From Candidatus Thiothrix singaporensis (GTDB lineage Bacteria; Pseudomonadota; Gammaproteobacteria; Thiotrichales; Thiotrichaceae): 5,185 nt of DNA. Location: contig CP059265.1 of NCBI GenBank assembly GCA_013693955.1, positions 1,956,299-1,961,483 on the forward strand, read 5' to 3'. The first letter of the stretch is position 1. Each line of letters starts with the position of its first letter. A model generated the notes under the pieces. It was not told the origin of the DNA. It saw only the letters and a program-made list of their open reading frames with translations, and ran no database searches. Of the stretch, positions 1-5,185 are shown piece by piece. Both the position numbers and the translations under genes were made by a program.

Positions 1-84
1 GAGCTGCTTGAGGTGGCGGATCAGGAAGTTATCGATCCGCTGCCCCGCTTCGTTTTCACTGACCGTGTAATATTCGACTGCCAT
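1..84 (-). CDS. rluC: 23S rRNA pseudouridine synthase RluC, N-terminal fragment
   Basis: Seen: reading leftward from ATG at 84-82, 28 codons are open to the window edge and include ENEAGQRIDNF followed by LIRHLKQL. This is the start of the S4 RNA-binding domain that opens RluC-type enzymes; the E. coli protein has DEAGQRIDNFL at the same point. Known: RluC converts three uridines of 23S rRNA (955, 2504 and 2580 in E. coli) to pseudouridine, in the cytoplasm. The catalytic domain lies outside the window. The ATG at 84 leaves a leader about ten residues shorter than in E. coli. The frame stays open further upstream but has no in-frame ATG there, and no good Shine-Dalgarno sequence is visible, so the start is likely but not certain. 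The gene is divergent from rne, an arrangement also found in E. coli, which supports the assignment. Another RluA-family member is possible but less likely given this neighbour. Confidence 0.9.
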   Translation of the reverse strand, partial: MAVEYYTVSENEAGQRIDNFLIRHLKQL

Positions 85-121
85 AAATTTGACGACATGC
101 CCACTAAACTTTAAATGCAAA

Positions 122-150
122 TTGAATATGATTAACCGAATTGATATATT
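122..150 (+). promoter_or_regulatory. Candidate sigma70 promoter for rne
   Basis: Seen: TTGAAT (122-127) and TATATT (145-150) are separated by exactly 17 bases and lie in an AT-rich stretch. They match four of six bases of the -35 consensus and five of six of the -10 consensus. The predicted transcript start is near 156-158, giving a leader of about 465 nt before the rne ATG. Known: E. coli rne also has an unusually long untranslated leader (361 nt). No convincing promoter for the divergent rluC was found on the other strand. Confidence 0.45.
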
Positions 151-155
151 CTCAG

Positions 156-229
156 CAGGCAGACTTCGGGTGAAAACCTGGCAAAGTGGGTTCGGTCAAA
201 TCCGGACGCGATGATATGGTTCATGCCTG
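156..229 (+). promoter_or_regulatory. Possible three-way junction at the 5' end of the rne leader
   Basis: Seen: CAGGCA (156-161) pairs perfectly with TGCCTG (224-229). Inside are two hairpins: 167-180, a five-pair stem (one G-U) closed by a GAAA tetraloop; and 190-207, GTTCGG pairing with CCGGAC (one T-G) around a six-base loop. The closing stem would start almost at the predicted transcript start. Inferred: a base-paired 5' end could shield the transcript from 5'-end-dependent cleavage by RNase E. The stems are short, so chance pairing cannot be excluded. Confidence 0.4.
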
Positions 230-240
230 AGCGATTCAAT

Positions 241-281
241 CACAAATTCTTTCAGTAAGCATATCCCTACGGGAATTTGTG
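241..281 (+). repeat. Perfect 9-bp inverted repeat in the rne leader
   Basis: Seen: CACAAATTC (241-249) and GAATTTGTG (273-281) are perfect inverted repeats separated by 23 bases. The loop contains CCC (265-267), which could instead pair with GGG (271-273), overlapping the right arm by one base. It can fold as a hairpin in the leader RNA. As DNA it could also be an operator-like site, but nothing identifies a protein partner. Confidence 0.5.
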
Positions 282-282
282 C

Positions 283-324
283 GAGGTAAACAGGATAAGA
301 CAAAGATTCCTTACCTCAATTTTT
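283..324 (+). terminator. Terminator-like hairpin followed by a T run, within the rne leader
   Basis: Seen: GAGGTAA (283-289) pairs with TTACCTC (311-317). The stem continues with GGA (293-295) and TCC (308-310) after a three-base bulge, giving ten pairs around a 12-base loop. It is followed by AATTTTT (318-324). Half of the pairs are A-T and the loop is large, so it would be a weak intrinsic terminator. Its place inside the leader suggests possible premature termination (attenuation) of rne, or simply another leader hairpin. Confidence 0.35.
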
Positions 325-362
325 ATGCCTGTTGCGCAGAAAACAAGTAAGCAAACAGGTAT
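325..362 (+). repeat. Leader hairpin, 11 pairs with one bulge
   Basis: Seen: ATGCCTGTTGC (325-335) pairs with GCAAACAGGTAT (351-362), with one unpaired A (353), one G-U pair and a 15-base loop. It follows directly on the T run of the preceding hairpin. Its role is unknown; it is probably part of the structured rne leader. Confidence 0.45.
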
Positions 363-435
363 GACATTAACAGCAGGACTTGTTGCTGATGTCTGTTGCA
401 AGAATACGCCAGCGGTTTACAACATTCATGTGCCG

Positions 436-446
436 CCCTTATAGGG
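436..446 (+). repeat. Small CCCT/AGGG hairpin in the rne leader
   Basis: Seen: CCCT (436-439) pairs with AGGG (443-446) around a three-base loop. A T run (456-460) lies nine bases further on, too far for a standard terminator. Short enough to be chance. Confidence 0.25.
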
Positions 447-494
447 AAGTAAGGCTTTTTCCATGACCCTTGATAACCGAACGATTCTTTACGA

Positions 495-575
495 AGGTGG
501 AGAAAATCAGGCCAGCCCTAGCAGGGCTGACCTAACTATTTGATATTAAACAAACCAATATAGTCATCTCCACCT
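495..575 (+). promoter_or_regulatory. Three-way junction (cloverleaf-like) element before rne
   Basis: Seen: a closing stem of nine perfect pairs, AGGTGGAGA (495-503) with TCTCCACCT (567-575). It encloses a strong hairpin at 509-533 (eleven positions with a single C-A mismatch, three-base loop AGC) and a weaker one joining ACTAT (535-539) to ATAGT (560-564). This is the most convincing structure in the leader because three nested pairings fit together without clashes. Inferred: it is a candidate for the RNase E-sensing hairpin that E. coli carries in its own rne leader, but equivalence is unproven. Confidence 0.6.
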
Positions 576-597
576 GCAAACAAACAGGTGACAGGTG
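571..597 (+). promoter_or_regulatory. Hairpin competing with the junction stem, with duplicated CAGGTG
   Basis: Seen: CACCTG (571-576) pairs perfectly with CAGGTG (585-590) around an eight-base loop, and CAGGTG occurs again at 592-597. The left arm overlaps the last five bases of the closing stem of the upstream junction, so the two folds cannot form together through these bases. It ends 25 bases before the rne start codon, close enough to affect ribosome access. Confidence 0.45.
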
Positions 598-606
598 CTG
601 CATAAC

Positions 607-610
607 AAGG
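607..610 (+). promoter_or_regulatory. Weak ribosome binding site for rne
   Basis: Seen: AAGG lies 12 bases before the ATG at 623, longer than the usual 5-9. No better Shine-Dalgarno match precedes the start. An ATG directly followed by TAG (614-619) lies in frame just upstream. A weak site would suit a gene kept under translational control. Confidence 0.3.
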
Positions 611-622
611 CTTATGTAGTAC

Positions 623-3600
623 ATGAAACGTATTCTGATCAATGCGACGCAGCCGGAAGAAATCCGCGTCGCCATGGTCGACGGGCAACGCCTGTATGAC
701 CTCGACATTGAACACCCCTTCCGCGCGCAAAAAAGCCAACATTTACAAAGGCATCGTTACCCGTGTTGAGCCAAGCTTGGAGGCGGTCTTCGTCAACTAT
801 GGCGCACAGCGGCATGGTTTCCTGTCCTTCCGTGAAATTGCGCCGGAATATTACCGCGCTGACGCCAAAGTCACCGGCCGCCCAACCGTCAAGGACGTCA
901 TGCGCGAAGGCATGGAAGTGCTGGTGCAAGTGGACAAGGAAGAGCGCGGCAACAAGGGCGCTGCCCTCACCACCTACCTGAGCTTGGCTGGCCGCTATCT
1001 GGTGCTGATGCCCAACAACCCCAAAGCTGGCGGTGTTTCCCGCCGCATTGAGGGGGAAGATCGCCAGCAGATCAAGCAGACGCTGAATGAACTCGACGTT
1101 CCGGACGGCATGGGCGTGATTGTGCGCACCGCCGGGATTGAACGCGACGCCGAAGAGCTTTCCTGGGATTTGGATTACCTCAAAACCCTGTGGGCGGCCA
1201 TCCAGCAAGCCTACCAACAGCATAAGGCCGACCCTGCTGTATCAGGAAAGCAATGTCATCATCCGTGCCTTGCGTGACTATTTCCGCCGCGATATTGGCG
1301 AAATCGTCATCGACAATGACAAGGTGTTCAAACAGGCGCGCGACTTTATGCAGGCAGTCATGCCGCACAACCTGCGCAAGCTCAAGCATTACACCGACAA
1401 CACCCGCTGTTCAGCCGTTTCCAGGTGGAAAACCAGATTGAAACCGCGTTCCAGCGCACCGTCAGCCTGCCATCCGGCGGCGCGATCGTGATCGACCATA
1501 CCGAGGCGCTGGTTTCCATCGACATCAACTCCGCCCGCGCCACCAAGGGGCAGGACATTGAAGAGACCGCCCTTAACACCAACCTGGAAGCCTCCGACGA
1601 AATTGCCCGCCAGTTGAGGTTGCGCGACTGGCGGGCTGGTCGTGATCGATTTCATCGACATGCAGCCCAGCAAACACCAACGCGAAGTGGAAAAACGCCT
1701 GCGCGATGCCATGAAACTCGACCGTGCCCGCGTGCAGGTCGGGCGCATTTCCCGCTTCGGTTTGCTGGAAATGTCCCGCCAGCGCCTGCGGCCTTCACTT
1801 GGCGAATCCAGCCAGATCATCTGCCCGCGCTGCACCGGCCACGGCCATATCCGCAGCACCGACTCCCTGGCGCTTTCCGTCCTGCGGCTGATCGAAGAAG
1901 AAGCCATGAAGGAAATGACCGGCAAGGTCATCGCCCAATTGCCGGTGGCGGTCGCCACGTTCCTGCTGAATGAAAAACGTCAGGCCATCAGCGACATCCA
2001 GCAACGCCGCAGCGTCGACATGACCATCATCCCCAACCCTTACCTGGAAACGCCGCACTACGAAATCACCCGCATCCGCAGCGACAACCTGGAAGAAGAG
2101 GAAGGCCCAGCTACCAATACATTCCTGCGCCCCCAGCCCAGGAAGAATCCATCCAGCAGGAAGCACTGCCTATCCAGATGCCGGTGGAAGCCGCAGTCAC
2201 CAATGTCATGCCCAGCACCCCGGCTCCGCAAGCGTTCCGCAGCTACCCGGAAACAGCCCAACCGGTTTCACCCGTCTCAGCCATACAAATCAAAAGTTTT
2301 GGCCTGATGCGGCGCATTTTCAATAGCCTTTTTGGCAGCAGCCCCAGTGTGGACAAGGCTGCTGAGGAAGCGGAAAACAAAGCCAAAACAGAAGCTGTGA
2401 CCACCCAGTCCCGCAACAAGCCTGAACAACCGCCCCAGCAAGACAAACGTAACGAGCGTCGGGAACGGGTCAGGGATGACAAGGTTGAAACTGAAGCGGA
2501 CACAGGGCAATCCGTCGCCGAAGGCCAACGCCACCGCAATGGCCAAGAAAATCGCCGAGAGAACCGCCGCGACCGCAACAACAATGATCGCCGCAACCGT
2601 GGCCGCAACCGTTCCGAACGGGAAGAAAATTCCGCCACGGCTGAACCGGGCAGGCAGGAACAGCGGCAATCCAGGCAGACCGAAAAAGACGCCACTGTCC
2701 ATATGGAACAGGACATGACGGATCGGACGCCACTCGAAATCACCCTACCCGCCCCACGCGACAGCAAAGAACACGCCCATAGGGATGACAACCAGCAGCC
2801 CCAAAGCCGCCGGGAGCGTTCCCGCCGTGATCAGCGCCACCGGCAACCACCAACCGATGACGGTGCTGTTGAAAGCAGGGATGAAGCCGAAACACGCAGA
2901 GACAAAAACCGGCAGCAGCGCCAAGAAAGCGCCAATGCTGCCGACCAACCTCCGAATGGCGTTACCCAAGAGCCTTCCGTAATACTGGCGAAGGAAACAC
3001 CATCCGCTGCACAAGCCAACACCCTGAAATGGCGATCCCAGAAGTGCCAGACTCCCGTGACGCCCTTCCCGCTGTTGAGCACACAGCAGAACCAGCGGAA
3101 ACCCAGGATGATGAGAACTTCACCGAAACGGCTGAACACACGGCCGGGTGCCCCGCGAGCGCCGCAGCCGCACCCGCCGTCCCCGCAATAGCCAAAACCG
3201 GCAACGCCCGCCACGTCCGGCCACGCCTGAAGGCGAACAGCCCATGTTGGCGGCAGAAAACATGGAACCCGTCATTATCGACCTGAGCGCTGGGAAATCG
3301 ACAATGTTACGTCAAGAAACCAGCCACTTCCAAACCACAACCAACCCAGAAGAGCCGAGGCAAACAGAAACGCTGGTGGCGGAACCCTCCGAAATGGAGA
3401 CAACGGCACCAGAAACCCCGCCGCCTATACCGATGGAAGCAGTGGCTGAGGCTCCCTCCCTGGATACAGCGGATTTCACGCCACCGGAGACATCATCACC
3501 AGATCAATCTTTGTGGAAACCCTGGCTCGAGCCGCCAACAGCAGAATCTGCGGAAGTGCCCCCTCCAGCCAACAACGCCGGAACCCATGGAAGCCGTAGC

Positions 3601-3951
3601 CCTGCAACAAACAGAGGCGGAGGCGGAACCGGAACCCGTTGTGCAAACGGAAACACCCCAACCACAGGAAGCTCCGCCAACAGCGGCACCCGCTTTGGCC
3701 GAGCCAGCGCCAGAAGCCACCCCCACCGTAGCACCCACTGCGGAGGAGCCAGTGCCAGCAATTGCTTCTGCTGCAGAGCCCCTGCTCGAAGAGGCGGCTA
3801 CAGTCGCTGAAAAACCGGTTGAGGCACCACCAGTTCCTGAAGACAGGCAACCGGAACCTGCCTTGGTGGCCGAGGAAGAAACTGTTGCACCTGCGCCCGC
3901 ACCTGCCAAAAACGTCCATCATGGATGCATGCCGAGCCTGAGAAGCAATAA
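623..3951 (+). CDS. rne: Ribonuclease E, complete but interrupted by about ten apparent frameshifts
   Basis: RNase E is the endonuclease that starts mRNA decay, matures rRNA and tRNA and scaffolds the degradosome at the inner membrane. Start: ATG 623 gives [13 protein letters not shown], nearly the E. coli N-terminus. After repair of the indels the protein has 1110 residues (E. coli 1061). Seen in order: S1 domain from about residue 36 (KKANIYKG); 5'-sensor VRTAG (R168, T169); DNase I-like catalytic part with SIDINSARA (D300, bases 1521-1523) and VVIDFIDM (D343, 1648-1650), matching Mg-binding D303 and D346; zinc-link CPRC (C401, C404; 1822-1833). The C-terminal half has an amphipathic membrane-anchor helix [16 protein letters not shown] (2295-2342), Arg-rich blocks (2550-2624, 2805-2846, 3154-3228), an Ala/Pro/Glu-rich tail, and ends [12 protein letters not shown]. 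Frame changes lie near 718, 1227, 1404, 1628, 1636, 2106, 3026, 3140, 3561 and 3909. Conservation on both sides of each argues for sequence errors over a pseudogene. Confidence 0.96.
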
Positions 3952-3952
3952 C

Positions 3953-4432
3953 CTAAAGGTGAGTGCGGCGGATATGCTCCAGCAAGCCTACCGCCGCATC
4001 CTCCACCATATCAAGCACGCGCTCAAAGCCGCTGTTGCCGCCGTAATACGGGTCTGGCACTTCGTCCACGTTCCAGTGGGAGGCGAACTGCATGAACAAA
4101 TGGATGCGCCCAAGCTGTTCCTGCTGCGCCAGATAGCGCAAATCTTCCAGATTGGAGCGATCCATCGCCAGAATATAATCAAAGCGGTCAAAATCTGACA
4201 CTTCCACTTTGCGGGCGCGTTGCCCGGACAAATCCACCCCACGGCTGCGGGCAGCCGCCTGCGAACGCTGGTCAGGCGGGTTGCCAATGTGGTAGGCATG
4301 GGTTCCTGCTGAATCAATCAGGATATGCCCTGCCAACCCTTGCGACTTGACCAGATCCTCAAAAACACCCTGAGCCGTTGGGGAACGGCAGATGTTGCCC
4401 ATGCACACAAATAAAACGCTAACTTTTCTCAT
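3953..4432 (-). CDS. Low-molecular-weight protein tyrosine phosphatase
   Basis: A 159-residue cytoplasmic enzyme that removes phosphate from tyrosine residues through a cysteinyl-phosphate intermediate. Seen: the P-loop near the N-terminus, VLFVCMGNICRSPTA, has nucleophile C10 and phosphate-binding R16 and S17 (C-x5-R-S). The general-acid loop DPYYGG has D127, with Y129 and Y130 at the active-site rim. ILIDSAGTHAYHIG and YILAMDRSN are also typical of the family. Length fits the usual 145-165. The ATG at 4432 is chosen because family members begin just before the P-loop; the frame is open for 40 more codons upstream, but that part is not family-like. No clear Shine-Dalgarno sequence is seen. 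It lies 67 bases after the channel gene on the same strand and ends one base from the rne stop. The family includes Wzb/Etp-type regulators of capsule tyrosine kinases and arsenate reductases. No kinase, capsule or ars gene is in view, so the substrate is unknown. No frameshift is apparent. Confidence 0.95.
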   Translation of the reverse strand: MRKVSVLFVCMGNICRSPTAQGVFEDLVKSQGLAGHILIDSAGTHAYHIGNPPDQRSQAAARSRGVDLSGQRARKVEVSDFDRFDYILAMDRSNLEDLRYLAQQEQLGRIHLFMQFASHWNVDEVPDPYYGGNSGFERVLDMVEDAAVGLLEHIRRTHL

Positions 4433-4499
4433 CAGATCACAACACCGTAAACTGTCAATATGAACATACCTGCCATCATAACCATAATCAGGCAGCACC

Positions 4500-5185
4500 T
4501 CACAAAACTGCAACCTGTCCCCGTTGCCTTTTGGCCGACCGTACATGGACATGTCCAGGCGGATGTTTGATCACAATAGCCTGCCCACAATGCGGGCAAG
4601 TCAAATAGGTCTGTAAACGGGTTTCCTGCTTGACTTCTTCAAACACCAGACGCGCATCCGCCCGGCTGACGCCGATTTTGACGCGCATCTTTTCCAGATA
4701 ACGCAGGCTGCCGAAATCCAGCCTGCCATCCTCCATGGCGCGCACCAATTCCTGGCGAAAATGCTCCCGCCGCCGTTTCAGTTCACTGATCATGCCGGAG
4801 GCGAGAATAGCTGCGGGCAATGCGGCGACAGCAATGCCCGTGATAATGGTGACACCGCTGAACACCCTGCCGGTTACAGTGGAAGGGATGACATCGCCGT
4901 AACCCACTGTCGCCAGCGTCACCGTCGCCCACCAAAGCGAGCGGGGAATGCTGCCAAATTTGTCCGGCTGGATATGCCCTTCCACCAGATAAATCCCCGT
5001 CGCAGACAACAAAATCAGCATGCACAGGATGAACATGGCCGAAATCAAGTTTTCCGCCTCCTGACGCAGCACCGCCAGCAGCAATTCCAGTGAATGGGAA
5101 TAACGGGTCAGCTTCAATAAGCGCAATAGCCGCAAACTGCGCAAAACACGCAAATCGGCCACCCCGAAGAAAAAGCTCAGATAAA
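4500..5185 (-). CDS. Voltage-gated potassium channel, C-terminal part
   Basis: Inner-membrane K+ channel of the six-transmembrane voltage-gated family; the N-terminal S1-S3 segments lie beyond the right edge, where the frame is still open (YLSFFFGVADLRVLR). Seen in order: S4 voltage sensor RVLRSLRLLRLLKLTR (about 5150-5103) with positive residues every third position; S5, about 5048-4983; pore helix and selectivity filter TLATVGYGD (TVGYGD at 4893-4910); S6, IITGIAVAALPAAILASGMI. A cytoplasmic tail of roughly 100 residues follows. It starts with a charged helix (SELKRRREHFRQEL), then a helical stretch containing EDGRLD and VSRADARLVFEEV, then a single CPHCG pair and a basic end. No TrkA/RCK or cyclic-nucleotide-binding domain is visible. 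The filter is canonical for K+. It probably forms a transcription unit with the phosphatase gene downstream. The GTG at 5162 lies inside the protein and is not the start. Confidence 0.93.
   Translation of the reverse strand, partial: YLSFFFGVADLRVLRSLRLLRLLKLTRYSHSLELLLAVLRQEAENLISAMFILCMLILLSATGIYLVEGHIQPDKFGSIPRSLWWATVTLATVGYGDVIPSTVTGRVFSGVTIITGIAVAALPAAILASGMISELKRRREHFRQELVRAMEDGRLDFGSLRYLEKMRVKIGVSRADARLVFEEVKQETRLQTYLTCPHCGQAIVIKHPPGHVHVRSAKRQRGQVAVL

Larger units (their letters stand above)
156..622 (+). promoter_or_regulatory. Structured 5' leader of rne, likely autoregulatory
   Basis: This gene-free stretch lies between rluC and rne. Seen: at least eight inverted repeats follow one another from 156 to 597 on the strand transcribed into rne mRNA; the main ones are listed separately. 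Known: in E. coli the rne leader folds into hairpins that recruit RNase E to its own mRNA, so excess enzyme lowers its own synthesis, and such elements occur in other gammaproteobacteria (Rfam rne5). Inferred: position, length and structure suggest the same role here. I could not align this leader to the E. coli hairpins base for base. The only plus-strand frame of note, 39 codons at 325-444, has no ribosome binding site and is probably chance. Confidence 0.6.

Noticed and set aside
188..203. GGGTTCGGTCAAATCC resembles a tRNA T-arm (GGTTCGAATCC), suggesting a tRNA-like element.
   Set aside because: The loop spacing is wrong and no acceptor, D or anticodon arm can be assembled around it. The alternative hairpin at 190-207 pairs better.
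325..444. A 39-codon plus-strand reading frame (MPVAQKTSKQTGMT...) in the rne leader, as a possible leader peptide.
   Set aside because: No Shine-Dalgarno sequence precedes the ATG, the frame lies across several hairpins, and the composition shows no signature of a regulatory peptide (no codon runs). An RNA role for this stretch is the simpler explanation.
540..564. TTGATA...TATAGT as a second rne promoter close to the gene.
   Set aside because: The spacer is only 13 bases, and the same bases form the inner arm of the three-way junction.
1389..1958. A long minus-strand frame of 189 codons inside rne.
   Set aside because: It lies opposite the most conserved catalytic part of RNase E, resembles no family I know, and is explained as a shadow of the G+C-rich rne coding frames.
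4546..4557. A 12-base perfect palindrome, TGGACATGTCCA, as a possible operator.
   Set aside because: It falls within the channel coding sequence, encoding GHVH, and is explained by codon choice. It is not at a promoter-like position.
4433..4560. A possible indel near the channel C-terminus that would move its end into another frame, where a TGA overlaps the phosphatase ATG (TGATG), or into the phosphatase frame, giving a fusion.
   Set aside because: The frame ending in TGATG reads as a Cys- and Met-rich hydrophobic string unlike a channel tail, and the in-frame extension of the phosphatase is not family-like. The channel frame as read ends cleanly at TGA 4500-4502, so nothing demands a shift.

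Overview
The window looks like a core chromosomal region of a gammaproteobacterium. Its RNase E is of the non-enteric gammaproteobacterial type, and rluC and rne are divergent, as in Escherichia coli and relatives. A Thiotrichales-like origin would fit, but I cannot place it further from sequence alone. No mobile element, CRISPR array, tRNA or rRNA was seen.

Layout. Bases 1-84 (minus) are the first 28 codons of rluC, a 23S rRNA pseudouridine synthase that runs off the left edge. Bases 85-622 carry no convincing protein gene. They hold a candidate sigma70 promoter pointing right (122-150) and then a leader of about 465 nt packed with inverted repeats, matching the long structured autoregulatory rne leader known from E. 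coli. Bases 623-3951 (plus) are rne. As written, the gene is broken by about ten single-base insertions or deletions, nearly all in short runs of one base. Repairing them gives one 1110-residue RNase E with an intact catalytic core, zinc-link cysteines, membrane-anchor helix and Arg-rich RNA-binding blocks. I read the breaks as sequencing or assembly errors rather than gene decay. Bases 3953-4432 (minus) encode a complete low-molecular-weight protein tyrosine phosphatase. Its stop lies one base from the rne stop. Bases 4500-5185 (minus) are the C-terminal part of a voltage-gated potassium channel that runs off the right edge.

How the genes relate. rluC and rne share a divergent regulatory region and both act on RNA (ribosome modification; mRNA decay and rRNA/tRNA processing). 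The channel and phosphatase are codirectional with a 67-base gap, so they are probably cotranscribed towards rne. No functional link to RNase E can be shown from the sequence.

The best candidate for something new is the rne leader. It has two possible three-way junctions, a terminator-like hairpin, and a CACCT segment near the start codon that can pair with any of three AGGTG partners, which suggests a conformational switch. The principle of rne leader autoregulation is known; this particular architecture I do not recognise.
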